Assembly (NCBI GenBank): GCA_018873225.1
Contig: JAEILZ010000001.1
Location: 8,432,001-8,496,000, forward strand
From: [Phialemoniopsis] sp. UDSM-2020
Lineage: Eukaryota > Ascomycota > Sordariomycetes > Thyridiales > Thyridiaceae
Direction of reading: 5' to 3'
Length of the DNA stretch: 64,000 nucleotides
Below the pieces are notes generated by a model. That model saw nothing but the letters and a program-made list of their open reading frames with translations, did no database searches and had not been told where the DNA came from. A program made the position numbers and the translations under genes. This document shows, piece by piece, positions 10,321-18,558 of this stretch. Position 1 is the stretch's first letter; each line of letters starts with the position of its first letter.

Positions 10321-12116
10321 TGTTGGGGATGGGTTGTTTTGTTTTGAAGACTTGACTTGTAGAATGAGTGAAGAGATTACTCTTCCTTGTAGATGAGAGA
10401 TGTTGGTTGATCAAGACAGACACTTACAACAGTCTGAGGGTGCGGATATCTCTAGCTTTTTATAATATTTCCAGTGCATGGCATTTCGTCAGAGACGGAC
10501 GTCTAACCCAAGCCCTCATACGAAGACAGCTCAGCAAAGGCGTGAAAGGATGCGATCAATGTTCAAGGTTACGGGAGGTTTTAGATGCCAGATCTACAAT
10601 GTTGACTTCCTAATTAGGAATAAACTTGCGCGATGTTGCAAAAGGGTTATACAGGACTTCAATACGCAATCGAAGCGCAATGGCTAGTACCATTCTCCAA
10701 TCACCATCGTTACCGACCCGATTCGAAGCGTTGTAGATTGTTTCCGGTGGCGGATAGATGGCAGAGTACGAAGTATTCTGTGTGCTGTCCATGTCAGTCA
10801 TTTGTGACCTGTAATGATTGGGTACTTCTGTAGCCTCGGATCAGCTTGCCCCTGGAGCACCGGACGTCGAAACCATGAGAACACTGTCCCCCACCTGAGT
10901 GCCAGCGCGTCACTGCGAGTTTATGAAATTGTTTGAGGGCATAAACGCGCGAGTAACCTCGCAGATGTTACATGATGCATCACCAACGAAAGCATAGGTT
11001 CTCCAAAGAACAGACGAAAGCTGGCACGATGCTCGACTCGCCAAGATCTCCAACTAGGTACGAAGACGCAGGAGCTTCATGTTGCCGGGTTTGAGCACAC
11101 TCGAGAGCCCCAGTCCCCAAGACTCCGTCTGCTCTCGGTGTAAAAGTCCCGAGGCCCTCCCAACCTGCTAACAGACGCGCATTCCTGCGGCATTCATACG
11201 GCGTCCTTGATTTGAGGCACCTGTACACTGCAGGGATCTCGAAACGAGGCCCGCTGGGTGTCCTCGATAAGTCTAGTGCTGCTTGCCATTTCCCCAATAT
11301 CATTCATCAGTTTGCATAGCCTGGGGTGTCTGGCTGTTGTATGTCTGTACACCCACACCCTTTCAGTTCCCGAAACGGAACACTTTGAAACAGTTGCCTA
11401 AATAGTCAACACCGAAACAGAGACATAGCTATCATGCCCGGGCCTGGCGTCGCCACCACCGCAAAGCCGTGCCCCATCAGAGCTCCGGCGCCAGGTGGGC
11501 AAGCAGTTCACCTCGCTATACGAGAATGGCAAACTGCCCGGGCCAACGGGGGAAAGAGATCTTGATGGGGCGAGTGAATGTGCTGCTGTGACTGAAGGGC
11601 TTCTGTACCATTAGTGTGCTGACTTTGCCATGCCTGCAGTAGGCTGAGGTATGGCGTGTACTCTGGATCACCATACATCAAGCTGTCCGTCTGAAATGCC
11701 CACGGGACATCACGCCCTACTTTCCGGCGAGCCACAGCGCCTTCGGACATGTTGAGAGAGACATAGGTCGGTGAGTTCTTCGGCCCCTCCTAGACAACGC
11801 ACTGGTCCAGATGCGCCCTCACACTCGCCGAGCCGCCGCCCCGCGAGAGAAATGCCTTGGAGGTCAATACAGATTTAGATTCATCGATCTGGTGTAGCTT
11901 TCAGGGCTTGGGCATAATTGACATTTATATTTGACGATTTAACAAGCTACTTGCGGTCATTTGCCGAAGATGGAAATGAGTCGATTCACAACGAGAGTTA
12001 CGTGGAATAAGAATTACAAAATGAATGGAATGAATAGCGCTCAATCACATCTTATAGGAGGAGTCCTCAACCTTAGCGAACATCTTGTTGTAAGGGCGAT
12101 GGTATCTCGGCATCTC
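10321..12116. other. intergenic, no supportable gene
   Basis: About 1.8 kb between the SnoaL-like and DUF1996 genes, both minus strand. A short stretch near 11430-11590 has GC-rich frames on both strands that look vaguely coding, but I could not build an exon chain or recognise a family. Possibly a decayed gene remnant. Confidence 0.4.
10457..10464 (-). promoter_or_regulatory. TATA box of SnoaL-like gene
   Basis: TATAAAAA on the minus strand, about 137-144 bp upstream of the ATG at 10320. Good match to consensus and spaced plausibly for a short 5' UTR. Confidence 0.45.
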
Positions 12117-13623
12117 TTAGAAAACCATGCCCGACATGGCCTCGCCCTGGCCCGGGAGCTTATCGAGCCCTATTTCAACTTGTCAGCATTCCTTCTTCCA
12201 TGCCCCCCACGCGAGTGAGAAGAACTTACATCCGTCCATGTTCTCGCTGACCAGAGACTTGAGGGTGCACTTGTTCGCGGCAGGGAATGCCTGAGTCTTG
12301 AGACCACTGCAGGTGGCCCCGACGCATTTCCCATCCATAGCCTTCTGGAGACTCTGGTCTTTCCAGCCGAAGACGTAGTCACCGTGCTGCGAGTAGCCGG
12401 TACTACGGTCGTGTTAGCAAAGCCCAAAACGTGCTCGGAGATAGAGTGGCTAATACGTACGTATCGCCGTTGCTAAGAACAAGTGGCTGGGATCCATCCT
12501 CGGGCCAGTCAGCCTTATTGGCGAACGCCCTGGTGTCCCAAACGATCTGTGGAAGGCATCGGGTGAGCAAGGATCTCTAGATTCACATACAAATCAACTG
12601 CCTACCTCGTAGTGGACCTGAGGGATCTTGACCGGGTGCGTTGATGGGCACTTGCCGTCGACCACTGCGAAGGATGCTGGACCACCAACGGGTGGGGAAA
12701 CGTGGTCGATGTGGTTGGGGCTGTCCAGGTTCTTGCCATCCCAGCAGCTGAAGTATAGATTAGTTCATGTTTTATTTATATCTGAGTTTTCAAGGTAGGG
12801 CAGTGTACTCACAGTGGGAAGATGACACTAGATCGGATACCACCCGGGCAGGGAGTCTTAGGAAAGTCCTCGGTATCGATCTTGGGGTCCATGCAAGGCG
12901 ACTGGGTGTTGCCCTGGAAGTTGGGGCCCGGGAAGCAGCGGTAGCAGCTCTGCATGTTCTTTCCGAGACCAGCCGACTTCTGCCTCATGGCATCACCGCT
13001 GAACATGCGGAAACCCTAGGAGAGGAGACTGTCAGTCACTGGCGTCACACTATCTAATATTTCCGGACTAGCAGAGGATGACCTACGGGCTTGAATGCAG
13101 TGACCTTCTCAGTTGCAGTGTAGTAGACGGTTACACCACCGTCTGAGTTGCCTATCTGCTGGTTGGGCATCTGTGGCACGCGCTTGTAGGTGCCATTGCG
13201 AGCTCTGAAGTAGATGGCAGCCGTCCAGTAGTTGGAGAAGTCCTCGGAAAACGTGCATGTAGTGCAGCTAGCCAGGCCCGAAACATCGGTCGATGCCATG
13301 CTTGCGTTGAAGGCATTCTAATAGTGAACGAGGTACGGTTAGACAATGAAAGCATATTATAGGGTGGTGATGTCTGCACATACTCCTCCAACGACCTGGT
13401 GCACGTGCGGAGATGGGATCTTGCCTGGATCGACGAGGCTATTCGTTCGCAGTGAGCTCTCCACTCTCAAGAAACGTTCTTCGCGATGGGTAACTTACGG
13501 GTCGATACGGTCGATGACGGACTGGGCACAGCCGAATCTCAACATGGACAGGCCACCCGCGCCACCACGCTGTGGCACTGCCTGGACGGTAGCGCCAAGG
13601 GAGAGAAGCGGAAGCCAGAACAT
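12117..13623 (-). CDS. secreted DUF1996-domain protein, eight exons
   Basis: Spliced model: 13623-13499, 13438-13384, 13317-13087, 13015-12813, 12747-12606, 12546-12461, 12402-12230 and 12169-12117. These give 355 residues with every junction in phase and GT-AG borders. The N terminus MFWLPLLSLGATVQA is a signal peptide. The mature part follows the DUF1996 pattern: MLRFGCAQSVIDRIDPLVDPG, SPHVHQVVGGNAFNASM, CTTCTFSEDFSNYWTAA, YFRARNGTYKRVPQMPN, TVYYTATEKVTAFKPGFRMFSGD, CFPG, CWDGKNLDSPNHIDHVS, CPSTHPVKIPQVHYEIVWD and GYSQHGDYVFGW. DUF1996 proteins are extracellular or wall-associated and their biochemical function is unknown; some carry a C-terminal WSC domain, absent here. Upstream lies a non-coding leader of uncertain extent. 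The model is complete from signal peptide to stop (MSGMVF). Confidence 0.93.
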
Positions 13624-14280
13624 CTCGTAGGTGATGCGAGGTAGTAACTGCGATCTTACAAAACAAGTCTCGAGGATCGACGAGATAGGAAGTGGAGAAA
13701 CAGAAGGGATGCCACCGGTCCCATGCACGGGACGTCTTTATAAACATGCCGACTTGGCAGCCCACCAGCTACCCCAGACTCCGACCGCTCGAGCCTTGGC
13801 CTCGTCCAGGGCACAGCTCAAGTACCGAACCAGAGATCACCGGAATGACGGGGCGATATTGTGTTAGATGTAAAATATGCAGAAGCGAAAGCTTGATTGG
13901 ACTGCCGGCTAAGAAGGTTAGTGTTGGGTTATTAACTTACATTGGTAGCCGGCAAATGTCAGCAAAACTGCGTTCTGACGGCTGCCGCTTCTGCTTAGCA
14001 CGCCGATACCGAGGCCCTGCGAGACTTGGTCACGCCAAGGACTACACAAAATAAGTTGTCTGCTACTTCACGAGACTGTGGCGTTCAGTCTAGACATCTT
14101 TCCCGGCGTGGCTTGGCTGGCGTGGCTCAAATTGTGATTTCCTGATAACTTCAATATGTTTCGCGCGAATCTTGGATAATAAACATGTAGACCCTTGCCT
14201 TATCTCCCCGCGACCGTCGCCCTGACCACCTGTAAATTGCTACTTCAGCTCATAGATTCCAAACATGCTGAGGACCCCGG
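13624..14280. other. upstream region of DUF1996 gene, no gene
   Basis: About 660 bp between two minus-strand genes. It holds the DUF1996 promoter/5' UTR and the 3' flank of the MGSCMS gene. No other feature seen. Confidence 0.5.
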
Positions 14281-14676
14281 CTAGGTTGCTACTCCCCGTT
14301 GCCACTCCTCGATGCTTCGCCTCGCAGCTCGTGATAGGGTATCCGTACTCCTCCTGGGCGTTGCAGGTGCGCGACTAGGGCCTTGCCCATGGCCACTGCG
14401 CTTCGCCTCATGTGATTTGTGTGATGCTTTCCCCGATTTGCCTCTGCGAGACTTCTTGCGGACCATATAATGCTGCTTCTCTCCCGACTTGCCCTTGCCC
14501 TTGCTTTGCTTCTTTCGAGAATCCTGCGTTTTACTGCTCCTGTGCTTCTTTTTGCCTCTCTGCTTCTTGCTGGAGTGTTGACGTTGTGGCTGTTTGGCGC
14601 TTCGACGATGTCCCCCAGACGTACGAGCAACAGGTCTCTTGCCGCGTGGCTTTGGTGTGCTCATGCAACTACCCAT
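14281..14676 (-). CDS. small very basic protein with MGSCMS dual-acylation N terminus
   Basis: 131 residues when started at the MGSCMS methionine (14676). The frame stays open upstream to 14778, but the MG start is preferred because only it exposes Gly2 for myristoylation. Gly2, Cys4 and Ser6 fit myristoylation plus palmitoylation. The body is extremely Lys/Arg/Ser-rich (SSKKQRGKKKHRSSKTQ, VRKKSRRGKSGKASHKS) and likely disordered, binding acidic lipid or nucleic acid. The C terminus, LSRAARRSIEEWQRGVAT, matches that of the next gene (LSREQRRNVAEWSHGVHR), and the N terminus MGSCMSTPKPR matches the gene at 5607-5990. It is therefore the link that ties the three genes into one family. No known domain; function unknown. 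Confidence 0.7.
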   Translation of the reverse strand: MGSCMSTPKPRGKRPVARTSGGHRRSAKQPQRQHSSKKQRGKKKHRSSKTQDSRKKQSKGKGKSGEKQHYMVRKKSRRGKSGKASHKSHEAKRSGHGQGPSRAPATPRRSTDTLSRAARRSIEEWQRGVAT

Positions 14677-15485
14677 CGTGATGGATCCTGACGATGACTT
14701 TTGTGGTGATGATTCAAAATGAGAATTTGGGTAAGTACAGAGGGTTCTTTCGAGAGGAAAATAAGGGTAGGTAGTCAACTTCTAGGTTCATTACTGTTCT
14801 TTGTCAAGCAATAGGTCTTCACTGGGATGATGATGGTAGTGTGGAAGGTGACGAGGAACAGCTCGTGTACGAAACAACAACACTGCTCATACTCAAGTTG
14901 CAGACTCGGTCAAGTCGACCGTAATGCATTTCGTAACAACTCAAGTGGTATACAGACGATGACTTACGGACTGCACACCATATGCTGTGAGCATTACAGT
15001 CACACCTTTTTGATGATGCAAACTATGTGTGGATGCTTTCTCATGGGAACAGCCAGCAGCCAGCGAATGTAGCTCAGGTTGAAGCCGAGCCAGAAAAGGC
15101 AACAGTCCTTTGGAGAATGTAGTAATTGCTACAACTGTTTATATTTCTCTCAAAAAGGACCTTAGTACCCCTTTTAGTGAGTGAACTAACAACAAAGACG
15201 CTGGCTGGACATTTTGTTAAGTACAGCTGGCTACATTTCAGGGGTTCAGGGGCTCCGCAAAGTCAACCTCGCAAAAGCGTCACTCGTCAATTTGCACTAA
15301 ACAATTGTAGATGTGCCAATTCAGATATGCTGTTCTGTCTCCTTAGATGGATCATAGCCGCCAAAGGGGCTGATCAATCGATGAAGCAAATCCCAACGCG
15401 CGCTGTATCACGCCGACATGATGTAACTCCAGTTACCGTACCCCGGAACTCCTCCCGAATCGCACGACGGTCGCTCAAGCCACGA
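14677..15485. other. intergenic between two MGSC genes
   Basis: About 810 bp holding the promoter of the MGSCMS gene and the 3' end of the MGSCLS gene. It is AT-richer than the genes and I see no other feature. Confidence 0.5.
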
Positions 15486-15851
15486 TCACCTGTGCACTCC
15501 GTGAGACCACTCCGCCACATTCCGCCTCTGCTCCCGCGACAGGTCGCCCCTGGCGTCCCCCGCCGGGTAGTACTCCCACAACGTGCGCACGCGGCCAGGC
15601 GTCTCGTGGTAATTGATCCGCTGCCGCCAGTTGCCCTCGTCCCTGGCGGAAAGTCCGTCAGCACAGCGCCGGCGCGCCCCGTCCACGCGCCTCCTGTGGC
15701 GCGGATCTCCTTGGGAATTGCCCGAGATGTGATGCCGCGCGTCGTGCGCCCGGGTGGTGGCCCTGTCGTCGTCGCTGCTGTCGTAGTAGGTGCGCAGCTC
15801 GTACACTCTCCGCGTGCGCTTCTCACCGCCGATAGAAAGGCAGCTACCCAT
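15486..15851 (-). CDS. small basic protein with MGSCLS dual-acylation N terminus
   Basis: Intronless, 121 residues, starting MGSCLSIGGEKRTRRVYEL. Gly2, Cys4 and Ser6 again fit myristoylation and palmitoylation. It is rich in Arg, Asp and His (YYDSSDDDRATTRAHDARHH), less Lys-rich than its neighbour. The C terminus LSREQRRNVAEWSHGVHR shares the pattern LSRxxRRx[IV]xEWxxGV with the protein at 14281-14676. It lies 0.8 kb from that gene in the same orientation, as expected of a tandem duplication. A TATTTAAA element lies about 195 bp upstream. The long plus-strand ORF 15126-15893 and the minus-strand ORF 15374-15922 in another frame are shadows. Confidence 0.7.
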   Translation of the reverse strand: MGSCLSIGGEKRTRRVYELRTYYDSSDDDRATTRAHDARHHISGNSQGDPRHRRRVDGARRRCADGLSARDEGNWRQRINYHETPGRVRTLWEYYPAGDARGDLSREQRRNVAEWSHGVHR

Positions 15852-16044
15852 GACTGCTCAATTTTCTTCCTTCTTCTTTCTGGTAAGTTTTGATTTGGGG
15901 TTTGACTGTCTTTGATTATCAAATGCTTCTTCCTTTTGTGATGTTGTTATGATGATGCCAGCTTGAAGGTGTTGGTGTTGGATGCTGAGAAAAGAGCTAA
16001 TTTTGATATCACAGCAAGATTGAAATTTGACGGGAGAGTCCTTG

Positions 16045-16052
16045 TTTAAATA
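16045..16052 (-). promoter_or_regulatory. TATA-like element of MGSCLS gene
   Basis: TATTTAAA on the minus strand about 195 bp upstream of the ATG at 15851, similar to the element in front of the Cys-tail gene at 4653. Confidence 0.35.
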
Positions 16053-16783
16053 CCTACTTCTTTTCGAATTCACCAGTTTGGCAGTGACTTGGTGACCTTG
16101 TCAAGACCCCGAGTCTCGATTCACCGGTGTTTGCTGGTTGTGTAGTGAATATTACCGCCCTTGGTGACGAGGCAGCAAACACTCGTTGGACAAACTGACA
16201 AGGACTCACTGTCTCCACGGGCATTCACTTGCAGAGACAGACATGGAGGGCCAAAAGTACTGGGGATTCCATTCTGATCGTCTCCCAGTTCCAACTCTCC
16301 CAGTTCCAACAAGCCGAGCTTTGACACAGAAACGGCGCCGCGGATCACAGAAGTGAAAGTGAAGCCTATCAGGGTAGCAAGTCGTTCAACCATGAGAAAA
16401 TCTTTGTCCTCCTTGACCCAATCCTCCAGCAGGGGGCGAAGAGCGTCCATTGCCGCGGGAACTCATGGCAAGACCAGGGGGACAAAGCCATACTGACAAC
16501 AGGGCCGGACTCAACAGAAACACCGTAATAGCGAGCAAGTCGACTCGAGTCAACGACATGCAACACTCAGCCTGTACCTTGAGTATGAACAAGATCCAGC
16601 CTGCAATTCCTCCGTCCGTCTCCCTCACTCCGGCCGAGACTGCACACACACACACGCTGCTACGGACCCACTCTACTCCCTTCCACAGCCAATCAAATTA
16701 CACGCACCACACGCGAGAATTCCAAGGGAAGAAAAAAAATAGGAAGATGAGGAGATGGCCAACACACCAAGCAAAAGAATTCC

Positions 16784-16800
16784 AAAAAAAATCCAAAAAA
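16784..16800 (-). terminator. Pol III T-run terminator of tRNA-Lys
   Basis: On the minus strand T6 (16800-16795) and T8 (16791-16784) follow the tRNA 3' end by about 42-60 nt. A perfect 7-bp palindrome (CCAGATT-G-AATCTGG, 16813-16827) lies in the trailer. Confidence 0.6.
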
Positions 16801-16878
16801 TAATGGTCAAGTTCCAGATTGAATCTGGAGTACCGGGAATTGAGCCCGATACGGGGGTCGAACCCGTAACCTTCAGAT

Positions 16879-16934
16879 ATTTCTTAGTGCCTTCAGGTCT
16901 CAAGATTTTTGAAATTCTTGATCCTTACGCGCTG
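16879..16934 (-). other. canonical anticodon-loop tRNA intron
   Basis: 56 nt inserted one base 3' of the anticodon, the normal eukaryotic position. TAAG within the intron can pair with CTTA of the anticodon, as in standard pre-tRNA substrates of the Sen endonuclease. Confidence 0.85.
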
Positions 16935-16953
16935 TAAGAGTCTGACGCTCTAC

Positions 16954-17012
16954 CTGCAAATCTTGCCGTTAGCATGATGCAAACCATGGTGATGGATGCA
17001 GGGAATACGAAC
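16954..17012 (-). other. 59-nt spliceosomal-type intron inside tRNA D-loop
   Basis: The insert starts GTTCGT, has GCTAAC (16968-16973) about 14 nt before the end, and finishes TTTGCAG. Excising it GT-to-AG restores AATCG|GTAGAGC, the standard D loop, exactly. Length, branch site and acceptor match this genome's mRNA introns. It also has a 6-bp inverted repeat (CCTGCA/TGCAGG) near its ends, so an endonuclease-type bulge-helix-bulge should be considered as an alternative. Confidence 0.75.
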
Positions 17013-17030
17013 CGATTGAGCTAACCGGGC

Positions 17031-18558
17031 TGTACTGGTTGTTCATTGGTATCGTTATTCAGGCTTATTGAACGAATGTGGACGGGTGGGCTGAAGGGGA
17101 TCCGCATTGGAGCCCTAGCTTGCGAGATGGTTGGACGTCGAGGGTGCTTCCCGGCATGAACCAGGGAAAAATTTTCAGTAGCAGCACTGGTGTTACGACA
17201 AGTGGGCGGCCATGACTCACTCATTCGGTGGCCGGGTTGCTGTCTGCGAGACACCGCACTAGAGAGGTTCGGTATGGTAGTTGTTGTCACTGCGTCTCAA
17301 AGACCCCTCACCAGGGAGGGTGGTCGAAGACGTGCTGTTGCTCAAGACCATGGAGTAGGATATATATGGGAGACATTACAGCTTGCCGGGGTGGAAGACC
17401 GTCACGAAACCAGTGACATCTAGTCTAGACGTACGTTATCACTGTCGCAAAGGGCTTCTCAGCAGGCAGCATGGCCGAGAAGGCATGGCAACACTCTCCT
17501 CGCCCATCTAAGTCTTGCCCAGGTTGGTATTTATGCCCTTCAGCTCGGGCAACACACCTCGCCATCGGCTATGACTGACTTGGATGCCCGGCCGAACACA
17601 CGAGTGATACACCGAGCCGGATGTAAGATGCCACACGGCTCACGGCACACAAAAGTGCAACATCAAAGAGTCCTCACGGGACATAGGCCAGCGGGGGGTT
17701 GATTCGTTGTACCGCTGCCCAAGCCCGGTCTCACTTACACAATAGAGTCACGGGCAGGACAAGTGCAACTTGTCGACTGGATAGAATTCTGTACAAGCAG
17801 AGTGGAAGCATGCTGATTGCGTCTCGTGACCTCGAAGACGAGCTGGTACTCATCCCACGAGTGGCAGAAGACGACACATGTGCCGTACAAACAGCTTCAT
17901 GAAGCCTGGTGCCATACCCTACTGAGGCAACACCGGGGTAAAGGCAACCCCACTCAACGCAGTCTGGCAGTGAAACGGGATGTCTTTGGTATGATTCAAT
18001 GCTAGTGATGAGCACATGTGGGTGTGCTTCGATATGCAAAGGTGATTCCAGAAAAAAACAAACCGCCCCTGAACCTGAACCCCTGAAACCCCAGCCAAAA
18101 CTTTCTAAGCACATATGGGAGGCAGGCAAACAAAGTTGAAACATGATGAAGGAACAGTAAAAATTGGTTGAATAAAGGTAATGAAAAAGCCCGCCTTGCC
18201 AGGCACCAGGGCAATGTTGGAGACCGTTGTCTATAATCCAGGTCTTTCTTCATCATATAAAAGAAACGCAACACATGAAAAGAACAAGAGAGCCATGTCT
18301 CTGTGTGACAAACAAAATAGTCGATGTCTGCATGCAACCCAACCGGACCAACCCTATATGCAAATGGTATTTCGAGTTCCGCTCGCTTCTTTACTCGCTC
18401 CTTCGATCCTTGCTCGTGGATAATGATGACGACGAAAACAGCCGCGGCCGCTTCTTCTTCACCAGCTTGGCGCCCTGGTCCAACTGTGGAATATCCCCCT
18501 TCTTTTCCCTGTTCATACGCTGTTCCTCCTCTTTCCAATCAGGCCACTCGGGCCTCTC
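17031..18558. other. intergenic between tRNA-Lys and CAF120
   Basis: About 1.5 kb containing the CAF120 3' UTR and the tRNA 5' flank. No ORF here shows recognisable protein features. Confidence 0.5.

Larger units (their letters stand above)
15852..16842. other. intergenic between MGSCLS gene and tRNA-Lys
   Basis: About 990 bp. A 109-residue minus-strand ORF (16121-16450, starting MDALRPLLEDWVKEDKDF) is the only frame with some protein-like character, but it has no family match I recognise and no clear promoter, so it is not called. T-runs near 16784-16800 belong to the tRNA terminator. Confidence 0.4.
16843..17030 (-). tRNA. tRNA-Lys(CTT) with anticodon intron and D-loop intron
   Basis: Read on the minus strand from 17030. 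The 5' acceptor strand GCCCGGT pairs with ATCGGGC (last pair at 16844), followed by discriminator T at 16843. The D arm is GCTC-AATCG...GTA-GAGC, split by a 59-nt insert (16954-17012). The anticodon arm is TCAGA-CTCTTA...A-TCTGA with anticodon CTT, split after position 37 by a 56-nt intron (16879-16934). The T arm is ACGGG-TTCGACC-CCCGT. Removing both inserts yields a perfect cloverleaf of 73 nt. Box A (TAGCTCAATCGG) and box B (GGTTCGACCCC) are intact, though about 150 bp apart. T6 and T8 runs downstream can end Pol III transcription. Confidence is high that this is tRNA-Lys sequence; whether it is functional depends on removal of the D-loop insert. Confidence 0.9.

Noticed and set aside
14677..14778. 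N-terminal extension of the MGSCMS ORF
   Set aside because: It would bury the MGSC start and has leader-like composition; paralogues both begin at MG.
6847..15851. Secondary-metabolite cluster suggested by the SnoaL-like gene
   Set aside because: No polyketide synthase, NRPS, terpene synthase, P450 or cluster regulator is present in the window.
15126..15893. 255-residue plus-strand ORF
   Set aside because: Antisense to the MGSCLS gene; Arg/Pro/Val-rich text typical of a shadow frame.
16121..16450. 109-residue minus-strand ORF starting MDALRPLLEDW
   Set aside because: Somewhat protein-like but no family, promoter or splice support; left as unassigned.
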